Positions 34,710 to 44,131 of a stretch of DNA of 64,000 nucleotides are shown in pieces. A program made the translations under genes and the position numbers. The notes under the pieces were generated by a model, which was given only the letters and a program-made list of their open reading frames with translations, was not told the origin of the DNA and did not search any database. Position 1 is the stretch's first letter; each line of letters opens with the position of its first letter. Source of the stretch: Arthrobacter sp. 24S4-2 (GTDB lineage: Bacteria > Actinomycetota > Actinomycetes > Actinomycetales > Micrococcaceae); contig NZ_CP040018.1 in NCBI RefSeq assembly GCF_005280255.1, forward strand, positions 3,596,001 to 3,660,000, written 5' to 3'.

Positions 34710-34888
34710 GCAGAGCCCTCAATTCCCCGCATTGCGGCAGCCGTGAGCGAAAGACACATAAACATAAACACCAATCTGTTCCGGATGAGCCGCACTGGTC
34801 CGGTAAGGAAAAACATCGTGGCATGGGACGCGCGCAGCAGAGATCAGCGCCCCATGGTTGTATTGCCCGGACCTGGCCGGGCCGGCCG

Positions 34889-34911
34889 GTCACCCCAGGC
34901 AGTGGGGTGAC
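34889..34911 (-). terminator. Possible terminator hairpin after the DUF3039 gene
   Basis: Perfect 8-bp arms GTCACCCC (34889-34896) and GGGGTGAC (34904-34911) with a 7-base loop lie 13 bases past the DUF3039 stop. No T-run follows, so it may be weak or an attenuator. The rest of the 34710-34888 gap shows no clear promoter or gene. Confidence 0.45.
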
Positions 34912-34923
34912 GGGCGTACGGCG

Positions 34924-35277
34924 CTACTTGCCGGAGCCGCCGTCGCTGCCCTTGCCGCCGTCATTTCCCTTGCCGCCGCCATTTCCCGGGCGCAGGCCTT
35001 CGTAGACCTCTTTGCACTCCGGGCAGACGGGGAACTTCTGCGGATCGCGGCCGGGGGTCCACACCTTGCCGCACAAGGCGATGACAGGCGCGCCGGTCAT
35101 GGCCGATTCCATGATCTTCTCTTTGCGCACGTAGTGGGAGAACCGCTCGCGGTCGCCGGGCTCCACTTCCTGGCGCAGTTCCTCGCGCTCGATTGTGGCA
35201 GTGGACGTTCCTGCTCCGGAAAGCTCACGCATCGGGTCGTTTTCGAGGGGATCCGTCATGCTAGTCATGGCATCCAT
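34924..35277 (-). CDS. DUF3039 family protein
   Basis: A 117-residue protein matching DUF3039, with EREELRQEVEPGDRERFSHYVRKEKIMESAMTGAPVIALCGKVWTPGRDP and then FPVCPECKEVYEGL. The cysteines (LCGK and CPEC) look like a zinc knuckle. The C-terminus is Gly/Lys-rich (GNGGGKGNDGGKG). The frame opens at 35331; the ATG at 35277 has AAAGG 5 bases upstream and is preferred over later ATGs. It precedes the helicase gene on the same strand. Function unknown. Confidence 0.85.
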   Translation of the reverse strand: MDAMTSMTDPLENDPMRELSGAGTSTATIEREELRQEVEPGDRERFSHYVRKEKIMESAMTGAPVIALCGKVWTPGRDPQKFPVCPECKEVYEGLRPGNGGGKGNDGGKGSDGGSGK

Positions 35278-35315
35278 CTTAGCCTTTGCGGCGGACAAAA
35301 ATCTGAACCTCCGGG

Positions 35316-36098
35316 CTACAGCCCCTGCCACCCGGGTTTGTTGTCGTAGGTGTGGCGGTAGTAGTCCGCAAGCCTCAGCGAGGACGCCGCGGCCTCATCG
35401 ACCAGGATGGTGGCGTGCGGGTGCATCTGCAGGACGGACGCGGCGCAGATGGCCGCCACGGGCCCTTCCACGAGGTCCCGCACGGCCTGGGCCTTCTGGG
35501 CGCCGGTGGCAATCAGGATCACGTGCCGAGCGTCCATGATGGTGCCGAGCCCCTGCGTGACCACATGGTGGGGAACGTCATGGATGCCGTTGAAGAACCG
35601 GGCGTTGTCCCGGCGTGTCTGTTCGATCAGGCTCTTGATCCGGGTCCTGGACGCCAGTGAAGAGCCGGGCTCGTTGAACGCGATGTGGCCGTCGGTACCC
35701 ACGCCCAGCAGTTGGAGGTCCACGCCGCCGGCCGCCTTAATGGCGTCCTCGTACGCCTGGCAGGCTGCCGGAATATCCGCCGCCGACCCGTCGGGGCTGT
35801 GCACGTTCCCCGGAGCGATGTTCACGCGGTCCGTGAACTCCCGCCGGATGACCTCGCGGTAGGACTGCGGATGCCCCGGCTCCAGGCCCACATACTCGTC
35901 CAGGGCAAAGCCCTGCGCCCGGCTGAGGTCGAGGCCGGCCTGCTCATGCCGGCGTGCCAGTTCGTCGTACACCGGCAGCGGTGAGGAACCGGTGGCCAGT
36001 CCCAGCACGGCGGCGGGCTTTCGGCGCAACAGCTCCTCAATGGCATCCGCCGCCAGTGCCCCGATCTGCTTGCTCCCGGGAAGGATCACGACTTCCAT
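35316..36098 (-). CDS. nagB: Glucosamine-6-phosphate deaminase
   Basis: Converts glucosamine-6-phosphate to fructose-6-phosphate and ammonia. The 260-residue protein has VLGLATGSSPLPVYDEL near 31, FALDEYVGLEPGHPQSYREVI near 62, the catalytic loop LLGVGTDGHIAFNEPGSSL near 128 and GLGTIMDARHVILIATG near 180. A TTG at 36104 is in frame, but the ATG at 36098 with AAAGG 9 bases away is better. No nagA or sugar transporter is adjacent. Confidence 0.94.
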   Translation of the reverse strand: MEVVILPGSKQIGALAADAIEELLRRKPAAVLGLATGSSPLPVYDELARRHEQAGLDLSRAQGFALDEYVGLEPGHPQSYREVIRREFTDRVNIAPGNVHSPDGSAADIPAACQAYEDAIKAAGGVDLQLLGVGTDGHIAFNEPGSSLASRTRIKSLIEQTRRDNARFFNGIHDVPHHVVTQGLGTIMDARHVILIATGAQKAQAVRDLVEGPVAAICAASVLQMHPHATILVDEAAASSLRLADYYRHTYDNKPGWQGL

Positions 36099-36161
36099 GG
36101 CCAACCGCCTTTCCGCGTCCGGTACTTCTAATCATGCCGTCGAATCATCCCGCTTAGCGGG

Positions 36162-37733
36162 TCATCGGTTGACTGCCAGCTGTGCCAGCAGTTCCGGGCC
36201 CCGGGCATCGAGCCATTTTCCGCCAAGGCGTACCCCCGCAGCGAAGAGGACAAGGCCCAGGATCGGACCCACCGCCAGGTTGATCCAGCCGGCCACCGGG
36301 CTGTGCGTCACGGACTGGATGATGATCAGCACCGCTTCCGGCAGCACGAGCAGCAGCAGGACTCCCATCCCGCCAAACTGGACCGCCATGGTCTGCGCAA
36401 CGTTGCCCGGCGGTTTCTTGAACGGGCTGTCCCCCGGCAACGGAACTGCCACCGTATAGCGTGCGGAAATGACGGACGCCAGGCCGAGTCCGGTGAACAG
36501 GATTCCCAGCGACAGCCCAAGCAGCGCCGGCAGCCATTCCCATTCGCCGGTGGCGAAGAACGGTCCGATGCTGAACACCAGCACGATTGGAAGGGCAAAG
36601 GCCAGGCAGGCCAGGGCACGCCCCAGCCTGTCATCGACGCCGCGGACGCCGCTCGACAAATGAAGGGCGAAGGCGGTGTTGTCGTACGAAACATCCGCGG
36701 AAATGGACCATGCCAGCAGGAAGGCGGCCAGCGGGCCGATGATCGCCAGCACGCCGTAGTTGCCGGTCTGGCTGGCCTGGAACAGCATGAGGACGGGCAG
36801 CAGCGGAATCACCACAAGGGATCCCGAATAACGGGGATCGCGCATCCAGTATGTCAGCGCCCGCGCCGTGATGGCGCCGGTGGGCGTAGCAGGCAGTACA
36901 CCGAAGAGGCCCATCCGGCCCGCCCGTTTCTTCCCGCCCGCAGAGTAGGGCGGCGTGACCAGGGCCCTTTGCAGGAGCACCTTCCAGCACCAAGCCAGTC
37001 CCGCCAGCGTTGCCAGTGCGATCAGCAGCTTCAGAAGCATGGGCAGGAAATGGCCGCCCGCCGCGTCGCCGCCTAAGGACCACGCGGCTCCGGCAGGGGT
37101 CCACGCCAGGATCCGGGCCAGCCCCGGCATGAAGGCGGCCGAACCGGCGGCCCCCTGGGCGACGAACGCCACGATCGGCCCCATGAGCATTAGCGGAACC
37201 ATAAAGGCCAAGGCACTGACGTCCTTGAACCGCCGGGACGATGCCAGGCCGGCAGTTGCCGCCGTGACCGCCTTGGACAGGACGATGCACGTCAGCACAC
37301 CAAGGACGGCTCCGACCAGCGCGGCGGCCACGCCCGTCACTCCCCGGCTCCACGTGCCCACGGTGGCCAGCCCAACGAGGGTTGTCGCAATCCCCGGGAT
37401 CCCGATCAGCCCGCCGAGGGCCAGCCCGGCCAGCAGCTGCGGCATGGGCACGGCAGCGGTGGTGAAGCGTGCAGGGTCCAGGGTCATGTCGGCTGAGGAC
37501 GCAATGACGGGAACGATGCCCCAGCCAAGGAAGGCAACGGACCCGCCCAGCACCACCACTGTCTGGGCCAGCTCCGGTTCCGCCGTCCGGAGCAAGAGCA
37601 GCGCGACGCCGAAGAACCCGGCAATTCCGACGGCGTACAGGCCGCCGATAACCAGGCCGAAGAGCTGCCACGGGCTGCGCCGTAGGCTGTTGCGCAGGAG
37701 CGTCAGCTTGAGCCTTAGAAGGTGCGCAACCAT
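36162..37733 (-). CDS. ABC exporter permease component
   Basis: A 523-residue membrane protein with about 12 hydrophobic segments and a positively charged N-terminus (LRLKLTLLRNSLRRSPWQ), typical of large ABC-2-like permeases that pair with one ATPase. It contains no extra domain. The ATG at 37733 lies inside the ATPase gene (19-base overlap), so the two are made together. The substrate is unknown; such pairs in actinobacteria often export antibiotics, lipids or peptides. Confidence 0.85.
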   Translation of the reverse strand: MVAHLLRLKLTLLRNSLRRSPWQLFGLVIGGLYAVGIAGFFGVALLLLRTAEPELAQTVVVLGGSVAFLGWGIVPVIASSADMTLDPARFTTAAVPMPQLLAGLALGGLIGIPGIATTLVGLATVGTWSRGVTGVAAALVGAVLGVLTCIVLSKAVTAATAGLASSRRFKDVSALAFMVPLMLMGPIVAFVAQGAAGSAAFMPGLARILAWTPAGAAWSLGGDAAGGHFLPMLLKLLIALATLAGLAWCWKVLLQRALVTPPYSAGGKKRAGRMGLFGVLPATPTGAITARALTYWMRDPRYSGSLVVIPLLPVLMLFQASQTGNYGVLAIIGPLAAFLLAWSISADVSYDNTAFALHLSSGVRGVDDRLGRALACLAFALPIVLVFSIGPFFATGEWEWLPALLGLSLGILFTGLGLASVISARYTVAVPLPGDSPFKKPPGNVAQTMAVQFGGMGVLLLLVLPEAVLIIIQSVTHSPVAGWINLAVGPILGLVLFAAGVRLGGKWLDARGPELLAQLAVNR

Positions 37734-38521
37734 TCCAGCCCCTCCGTCTGGCTTCGTCCGCCCACGAGCTGCACAAAGCGGTCTTCCAGGGACGCGCCGT
37801 CCCGGACTTCATCCACCGTGCCGGCGGCCAGCACGCGGCCGGCGGCCACCACAGCCACGTGGTCGCACATCCGCTGCACGAGGTCCATCACGTGGCTGGA
37901 GACGATCACCGTTCCGCCGGATTCAACGTAGCGGTCCAGGATGTCCCGGATGTTTGCGGCCGACACGGGGTCCACCGACTCAAAAGGCTCGTCCAGCACG
38001 AGAAGCCTTGGCGCATGGATGAGGGCCGATGCCAGGGCGATCTTCTTGGTCATGCCCGCCGAATAATCCACCACCAGGGTTCCGGCGTCGGCGCTGAGGT
38101 CAAGGGCGGCCAGGAGCTCCGCGACCCTGACAGACACCACGTCCTTGTCCATGCCCCGCAGCAGTCCCGCGTAGCTCACCAGCTGTTCGCCTGTGAGCCG
38201 GTCGAACAGCCGGACGCCGTCGGTCAGGATTCCCATGAGTTTCTTCGCTTCCAGCGGCCTGGCCCAGACGTCCACTCCGTGCACCAGGGCCGTGCCGAAG
38301 TCCGGCCGGAGGAGTCCGGTGGCCATGGACAGCGTGGTGGTCTTGCCGGCACCGTTGGGACCCACAATCCCGTAGAAGGACCCCGCCGGAACATCAAGGC
38401 TGATGCCGTCAACGGCGATCTTGCCGCCGAAGCGTTTGGCGAGGCCGCGGATGGCCAGGGCCGGAACGGGGTGCGGCTGCTGTCCGGCGGACGGACGCAG
38501 CTCGGGTTGCGGTTCAGTCAT
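37715..38521 (-). CDS. ABC transporter ATP-binding protein
   Basis: A 268-residue ABC ATPase with Walker A GIVGPNGAGKTTTL (near 52), Walker B LLVLDEPFESVDP (near 163) and the H-loop SSHVMD (near 195). The signature is unusual: DYSAGMTKKIALASAL in place of the common LSGGQ. The N-terminal 25 residues are Pro/Gln-rich. It partners the downstream permease, whose start it overlaps. It belongs to the DrrA/CcmA-like exporter group. Confidence 0.9.
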   Translation of the reverse strand: MTEPQPELRPSAGQQPHPVPALAIRGLAKRFGGKIAVDGISLDVPAGSFYGIVGPNGAGKTTTLSMATGLLRPDFGTALVHGVDVWARPLEAKKLMGILTDGVRLFDRLTGEQLVSYAGLLRGMDKDVVSVRVAELLAALDLSADAGTLVVDYSAGMTKKIALASALIHAPRLLVLDEPFESVDPVSAANIRDILDRYVESGGTVIVSSHVMDLVQRMCDHVAVVAAGRVLAAGTVDEVRDGASLEDRFVQLVGGRSQTEGLEWLRTF

Positions 38522-38593
38522 GGTGCCAGCGTAGTCTCCCGGATGCGACGGGAGGATCGTCCGAAAGGGTTACTTCCTGGCGGGAGTTACTTC

Positions 38594-39694
38594 CTAGAAC
38601 GAGTGGCGCGGGATGGCCCGTTCATACTGCGGCGCCCACGGGAGTTCGTGGCCCAGCTCGAAGGCCGCGCGAAGCCACCAGTGCGGGTCACGGAGGGCGG
38701 CGCGGGCGATGAAGACGCCGTCGGCCTGGCCCGTGGCGACGGCGTGTTCGGCCTGTCCGGGAGAGGTCAGGAGTCCTACGGTGCCGGTGCGGACGCCTGC
38801 CTCGCGCCGGATCCGGGCCGCGAAGCCTGTCTGGTAGCCGGGGCCGGCGGGAATCTGCTGGTGCGCCACGGCGCCCCCGCTGGAAACGTCCACCAGGTCC
38901 ACTCCGTGTTCCGCAGCGGCGCTGGCCAGCCGGACTGACGCGGCGGCGTCGATCCCGCCCTCGGCCCAGTCCGAAGCGCTGATCCGCAGCAGCAGCGGCA
39001 TCGAATCGGGGATGACGTTCCGCACCGCGTCCACCACGGCCAGGGTCAGCCGGTTCCGGCCGGACTCGTCCCCGCCCCAGGCGTCCGTCCGGTCGTTGAT
39101 GAGCGGGCTCTGGAACTGGTGCAGCAGGTAGCCGTGGGCGCCGTGGATTTCGATCGTGTCGAAGCCGGCGTCGACGGCCCGGACGGCTGCGGCGGCGAAG
39201 TCGGCAATGACGCCGTCAATGTCTGCCGCTGTCATGGCGCCGGGGGCTGCATAGCCGTCGAACGCCTTGGTGCCGGGCCCCACAGTCTCCCAGCCGCCGT
39301 CGGACGCCGGCACTGAGCCGCGCTTCCCCGAGAAGGGCCAGTAAGTGGAGGCCTTGCGGCCCGCGTGCGCCAGCTGGGTGCCGACCTTGGCGTCCGCGGC
39401 ACCGTGACGGTGTACAAAGGCCGTGATCCGTTCCCAGCCGGCCGCCTGCTCGTCGTTGTAGATGCCGGCATCGCGCGGACTGATGCGGCCTGCGGCATTT
39501 ACCGCGGCTGCCTCCGTGAGGATCAGCGCAGCGCCGCCGGCGGCAAAGGACCCCAGGTGCATCAGGTGCCAGTCATGCGGAACGCCCTCGCCGGTCTCCG
39601 GATCGCAGCTGTACTGGCACATGGGCGAGACCCATCCACGGTGGCGCAGTGTCAGTGAGCGCAGCTCCAGCGGGGAAAAGAGGGCCGAAGCCAT
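38594..39694 (-). CDS. NADH:flavin oxidoreductase, YqjM-class old yellow enzyme
   Basis: A 366-residue FMN ene-reductase that reduces activated C=C bonds with NAD(P)H. Signatures of the YqjM (class II) group: WVSPMCQYSCD with the redox-tuning Cys at residue 26, QLAHAGRKAST near 107, the substrate-binding HGAHGYLLHQFQSPLINDRTDAWGG near 183 and the C-terminal FIARAALRDPHWWLRAA. The stop of the upstream YbbN gene shares a base with the ATG (TGATG), so the pair may be co-translated. Natural substrate unknown. Confidence 0.93.
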   Translation of the reverse strand: MASALFSPLELRSLTLRHRGWVSPMCQYSCDPETGEGVPHDWHLMHLGSFAAGGAALILTEAAAVNAAGRISPRDAGIYNDEQAAGWERITAFVHRHGAADAKVGTQLAHAGRKASTYWPFSGKRGSVPASDGGWETVGPGTKAFDGYAAPGAMTAADIDGVIADFAAAAVRAVDAGFDTIEIHGAHGYLLHQFQSPLINDRTDAWGGDESGRNRLTLAVVDAVRNVIPDSMPLLLRISASDWAEGGIDAAASVRLASAAAEHGVDLVDVSSGGAVAHQQIPAGPGYQTGFAARIRREAGVRTGTVGLLTSPGQAEHAVATGQADGVFIARAALRDPHWWLRAAFELGHELPWAPQYERAIPRHSF

Positions 39695-40707
39695 CAGAAC
39701 AGCACCCGGGCGAGCCCCTGCCGCGCCTTGGCCACGCGTTCGTCGGACGGACCGACCACTTCGAAGAGGTCCAGGAGCCTGACCCGGGCAGTCTCCCGTT
39801 CCGGGCCGAAGTTGCGGCCGATGAAACTGACGATCCTTCCCAGAGCGTCCTCAATGTGGCCGCCCGCGATGTCCAGGTCGGCCACGCCCAGCTGGGCGTC
39901 GAGATTGTCGGGCTGGTCGGCTGCGAGCTGGCGCAGCGCGTCGCCGTCAGGACCGGTCAGGGACTCCAGCCGCCCCATCAGCTCCACCTGGGCAAGCCCG
40001 GCCTTTGCCTCGGCATCCGCGGGCATCTCCAGCAGCGCCTGGCGGTAGGATGCAGCGGCCGCGGCGTAGTCGCCGGCCTCGATGGCATCGAACGCGGCCT
40101 GGTGCAAGGGTGGCAGCGGGGCAGGTTCCGGTTCGGCGGCGGCGGTTCCGGCTGCGCCAAGGCTGCCGGTGACGCCGTTGGCGGCGGCGACCTTAAGGAG
40201 CTCGTCCAGCAGGCTGCGCACCTGCTGTTCGTCAGCGCCGCCCTGGAACAGCGGTACGGGCTGCCCCTTCACCACTGCCACGGCGGTGGGAACGGCCTGG
40301 ACCTGGAAGGCCTGCGCCAGCTGCGGGAAAGCGTCTATATCGGCAGCACCAAGAACCAGGCGTCCGCCGTAGCTGGTGATGATGTCCTCGAGAACGGTGA
40401 GCAGCTCCCCGGAGGCGGGCGAATAGCTTGCCCACAGGCCGAACACCACGGGAACCTGGGCCGAAAGTTCCACAAGCTGCTGGAAGTTGGCCTCGTTGAC
40501 CTCGACGCGCAGCGGCTGTCCGCCGGTGTCCGGCGCTGCGCCGGGGGCGGCGGCTGACGGGCCGGAAGGCGGCTGAGCGCCGGCGGGTGACTGCCCACCC
40601 GCCGGTGGCGCGGGGCGCTGCTTCAGGCTGGAAAGATCCACGGCGCCACGCAGGTTGAGCTGGCTGGCAGCGGCTGGAGGGACTGGACGGGAGGCTGGCG
40701 AACTCAT
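39694..40707 (-). CDS. ybbN: Co-chaperone YbbN, thioredoxin-like domain plus TPR-like repeats
   Basis: A 337-residue protein: a Pro/Ala-rich N-terminal stretch (about 30-70), a thioredoxin-fold domain (VNEANFQQLVELSAQVPVVFGLWASYSPASGELLTVLEDI) and a C-terminal helical TPR-like region (FDAIEAGDYAAAAASYRQALLEMPADAEAKAGL). The redox motif is absent (WASYSPA in place of WCxxC), as is usual for YbbN/CnoX-type chaperones. The ATG at 40707 is 7 bases after a -10-like TAGAGT (40720-40715), so it may be leaderless; GGAAG is also present. Confidence 0.9.
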   Translation of the reverse strand: MSSPASRPVPPAAASQLNLRGAVDLSSLKQRPAPPAGGQSPAGAQPPSGPSAAAPGAAPDTGGQPLRVEVNEANFQQLVELSAQVPVVFGLWASYSPASGELLTVLEDIITSYGGRLVLGAADIDAFPQLAQAFQVQAVPTAVAVVKGQPVPLFQGGADEQQVRSLLDELLKVAAANGVTGSLGAAGTAAAEPEPAPLPPLHQAAFDAIEAGDYAAAAASYRQALLEMPADAEAKAGLAQVELMGRLESLTGPDGDALRQLAADQPDNLDAQLGVADLDIAGGHIEDALGRIVSFIGRNFGPERETARVRLLDLFEVVGPSDERVAKARQGLARVLF

Positions 40708-40758
40708 AGCTTCCACTCTAGCCACTCCGGCCGCTGCTGGTCATACCCGGGGTTGGGG

Positions 40759-42563
40759 CTACTTGAAGCTGGCTCCAACGAGACCGCGGGTGGCGGCCAC
40801 GAGCTTCATCGGATCCTTGGAACCGGCGGGCGGGATGTAGACGGCCATGGACTCGGCAAAGTTGAGCACCATCCCGGAGCTTGTTTCCTTGCCGCCCGCC
40901 AGCACTGCTGCGTCGTCGCCGATGGCCAGCTTGTCGCCTTCGGCCTTGGGGGTTCCGTCGAAGTCGAAGTTCAGGCGGCCCAGGACCAGGGCTCCGCCGT
41001 CCGCGGTGCGGAACACCACAGTCTCCTCGGGAGCCACCTTGTGGGTGAAGCTGAAGTTGCCGTTGACGCCGGCCTTGGCCACGTCGGCCTGGTACGCCAA
41101 AGTGTCGGCGATGTACGGCGACGACTGGCCCTCCACGAGCTTGTCCTTGAACGTCGAGTCAGCCTTGCTCAGGCGGTCACCGAGGCCGGCAAGGGCTTCC
41201 TCGCCGCTGTAGAGCAGCCCGGATTTGTCGTTGGCGGCAAGGGTTTCCGTGCCGGTCCTGCCGATGGCCGGGAAGGTGGTCCCCGGCTGCAGCGGGGTGG
41301 TTTTGACGAGCTTGTAGTTCTCGCGGGGAGACTTCTGCACGAGGGTCAGCAACTGGGGCACAACGTTGCCCTCACCCTGCGTGACGGCCATGACCGAGCG
41401 GGGCCACGCGCGCTTGCTGGTCACGACTGTGGTCAGCAGCTTGGTGGCGCGCACCGGCATGCGTGCCTCATAGGCGCCAACCTGGGAGCGGATCTTGTAG
41501 TTCTGCGTGCGGACCTCAAGTTCGGTGCGGTCCACGCGGGTCTTCAGCTTTGCGGCGTCCTTGGCGGCATCGCCGGCATCAACTGTGTTCGACACCTGTT
41601 CCAGGATCCGGCGGAACTGGGCATCAAGCAGAACCGGCGAGTCGGCGGCCTTGTCTTCTCCGGCGGCCGCACTCGAGGACGGCGACGGGGCGGGGGTGGC
41701 CGCCTGGGCAGCCATACCTGTGCCTGCGACGATCGTGGCAGCCAGCGCAGCCATGGCAACTCCGGTGCGGGCAACTGCGGTACGGGACGGGCCTGCGGCA
41801 ACCGACGGGGCGCCGTCCTGCTTGACGGCAGGCGCCGGGTTTTCGGCGGAATCCCCGGCGGCATTCTTCGCACGGACGCGGGCACGGGCACGCCGGGCGA
41901 ACTTGCTGCCCAGCGACTCGCCGGTGTCGTCGCCGCCGACGCCGGCGGGCTGGCCGCCCTTCGGTTTGAGGACGAGCAGGGCCAGGCCTGCCAGCATCAG
42001 GAGTCCGCCGAGCACCATCAGCGGAACGCCCCACGGAGTGGAGGTGTCGTTGGGGAATGTCATCGAGATCGACGACGGCGCGGGCTTGGTGCCGTCCGAG
42101 GCAAGCAGCAGCGACCAGTCGCCGTCGGCCGGAGCATTCCAGGTGTAGTTCAGCTCGCCGCTGGCGTTTTCCGTGGAAACCCAGAGATCGGACCCGGCGG
42201 GCGACGGTGCTGCCGCTTCGCCGTCAGTTTGCGATACCTGGAGGGACGTGTTGTCCTCCGAGACGCCCGACACGGTGTTGTGGGCTGTCTTACCGACCCA
42301 GGCGTCGACGTCGTCGGGGCGGCCTGCTGCCAGCATGAAGCTGCCTTCGCCCTTGACGTTGATCTTCACCGTACCCCCGTGAAGGGTCCGCAACTTTTCG
42401 TCGATGACAGTCAGGGGGCGGCGGTGCCGTCGGCGGGGGCCGAGACCGTTACGGTCTCGGCCGGGGCCCATACGGTCTTCTGTCCTACGCCGGCCAGCAG
42501 TGTCAGGAGGCCGAGCAGCACTAGTGCAACTGCAGTCTTGAAACGCAAAAGGATACCTATCAT
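40759..42563 (-). pseudogene. Secreted/membrane protein with two membrane anchors, frameshifted
   Basis: The C-terminal frame (from LTVIDEKLRTLHGGTVKI, 40759 to about 42415) is preceded in another frame by a clear signal anchor: MIGILLRFKTAVALVLLGLL and LTLLAGVGQKTVWAPAETVT, then SAPADGTAAP. Adding one base to the GGGGG run at 42414-42418 joins them and gives about 601 residues. A second membrane segment (VPLMVLGGLLMLAGLALLVL) lies mid-protein, followed by an Ala/Pro/Ser-rich region and a third hydrophobic stretch before an outer domain. I do not recognise the family; porin-like (DUF3068) is one option. Start by the ATG at 42563, no SD. Confidence 0.75.
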
Positions 42564-42756
42564 CAGCGGGGGTTTACTTTCAATAGTAACCGTTTTGTTA
42601 CCAATGAGTCAGATCGGGGCTTTGTTCCCAGCCTAGGGCAATCGGCCGCTGCAGCCGTAAACCCGGGCGCTGGCAAGCCTGCTGATAGTGTTTGCGATGA
42701 TCATCACACCGGCCCGCAGCGGCGGCGCCATGAACGGTAAAGGGCCTTAAAACGCA

Positions 42757-44052
42757 GTGACTGAACACACGGATTCGTCCGCCCCAGGACAGGAAGACAT
42801 GGCTGGATCCGGTGCCCAGAACGGCGGAGCGGCGGGCATCCAGCCGATCCGGAGGCCGCTGCTGCGGGGCTTGGCCGCGTCTGTACTGCGCAGGCTGCGC
42901 CAGCCGATTCCCGGAGCCCAGCCGCGGCTCCGCTTCGAGATGCCGCCCGACCTGGCTGCCGAGCTCGAAGCCGAAGACACGGCCGGGGCCCGTTTCGGAG
43001 ACCCGGGACCGAGGATGTCCGCCCAACATCCCCTATATATGGGTTTCATGGGAACCGTGGGCGTCGGCCTTGCCCTGCTGGTCTACTGGATCGGGTCCAA
43101 CACCACGCAGCTGCTGCTGTGGATCGTGACCGCGCTCTTCATCGCACTGGGCCTGGATCCGGTGGTGCGCTGGCTGGAAGGGCGCAAGCTGCCGCGGCCC
43201 ATCGGCATCCTGGTGGCGGTCACGGTCCTTGTCTCCGCCGTTGTCGGGTTCTTCGCCACGCTGATCCCCACCATCGTCCAGCAGGTGACCCAGGTTGTGC
43301 AGGAGGCGCCCCGCTGGATCCAGGACTTCATTGATTCAGACTTCTTCCGCAGCGTCGATGACCAGTTTGGCGTTCGGGAGCGCATCAGCCAGGAGCTGGA
43401 AAAGTTCGTTAACAATCCTGATGCCATAGGTGGCATCTTCGGAGGAGTCGTCGGATTCGGTTCGACGGTGGCCAACGGGCTCTTCGGAACCCTCATAGTC
43501 CTGGTGCTCAGCCTCTATTTCCTCGCCGCACTGCCGTCCATGAAGAAGTGGGGCTACCGGCTGGCCCCGCGTTCCCGCCGGCGGCGCGTGGAAGCACTTT
43601 CGGAAGAGATCACCGGCTCGGTGGGCAACTACGTTATCGGCCAGGCCTGCGTTGCCCTCCTTAACGCGACATTCGCCTTCATCGTGATGTCCATCGTCGG
43701 CGTTCCCTTTGCCGTCCTGCTGGGCTTTGTCGTGGCGCTGCTGGCGTTCATCCCGCTGGTCGGCGGAATGATCGCCGGCGTGGTGGTAACGCTGATCGCC
43801 CTGACTGCCGGCTGGCAGACCGCCCTCGTGTATGCCATCTGCTACTTTGCCTACCTGCAGTTCGAGGCGTACTTCATCTCGCCCCGCATCATGCAGAAAG
43901 CAGTGGCGGTGCCCGGTGCGGTGGCCGTCATTTCCGTCATAGCCGGCGGCAGCCTGCTGGGCGTGCTGGGCGCACTCATCGCCATACCCACCGCGGCGGC
44001 CGTCATGCTGCTGGTCAAGGAAATCTTCATCACCCGCCAGGACAAACACTGA
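42757..44052 (+). CDS. AI-2E family transporter
   Basis: A 431-residue protein of the AI-2E/PerM family. An acidic, Pro-rich N-terminus of about 90 residues precedes eight membrane helices, with the family segment ITGSVGNYVIGQACVALLNATFAFIVMSIVGVPFAVLLGFVVALLAFIPLVGG and FISPRIMQKAVAVPGAV near the end. Some members export signalling molecules or Na+; the substrate here is unknown. The GTG start at 42757 has AAAGGG somewhat far (13 bases). A strong terminator follows. Confidence 0.9.
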   Translation: MTEHTDSSAPGQEDMAGSGAQNGGAAGIQPIRRPLLRGLAASVLRRLRQPIPGAQPRLRFEMPPDLAAELEAEDTAGARFGDPGPRMSAQHPLYMGFMGTVGVGLALLVYWIGSNTTQLLLWIVTALFIALGLDPVVRWLEGRKLPRPIGILVAVTVLVSAVVGFFATLIPTIVQQVTQVVQEAPRWIQDFIDSDFFRSVDDQFGVRERISQELEKFVNNPDAIGGIFGGVVGFGSTVANGLFGTLIVLVLSLYFLAALPSMKKWGYRLAPRSRRRRVEALSEEITGSVGNYVIGQACVALLNATFAFIVMSIVGVPFAVLLGFVVALLAFIPLVGGMIAGVVVTLIALTAGWQTALVYAICYFAYLQFEAYFISPRIMQKAVAVPGAVAVISVIAGGSLLGVLGALIAIPTAAAVMLLVKEIFITRQDKH

Positions 44053-44071
44053 CCCTGTGTCCTGCCACTAA

Positions 44072-44117
44072 CCAGGACAGCCGCCCCGTGGGTCCACGGG
44101 GCGGATGTCCTGGTTTT
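44072..44117 (+). terminator. Rho-independent terminator after the AI-2E transporter
   Basis: A two-part stem: CCAGGACA (44072-44079) with TGTCCTGG (44106-44113), and 11-bp inner arms 44081-44091 and 44094-44104 around GT, with one-base bulges. TTTT follows (44114-44117). It can also act on the opposing hydrolase transcript. Confidence 0.88.
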
Positions 44118-44131
44118 GGCCGGGTTCCCGC

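Noticed and set aside
34889..34911. CRISPR-like repeat
   Set aside because: Only one hairpin; no repeated units with spacers anywhere in the window.
40759..42471. The 570-residue frame as a complete gene
   Set aside because: Its first 20 residues are Arg/Gly-rich noise, while a true signal anchor sits in the next frame one base-shift upstream.
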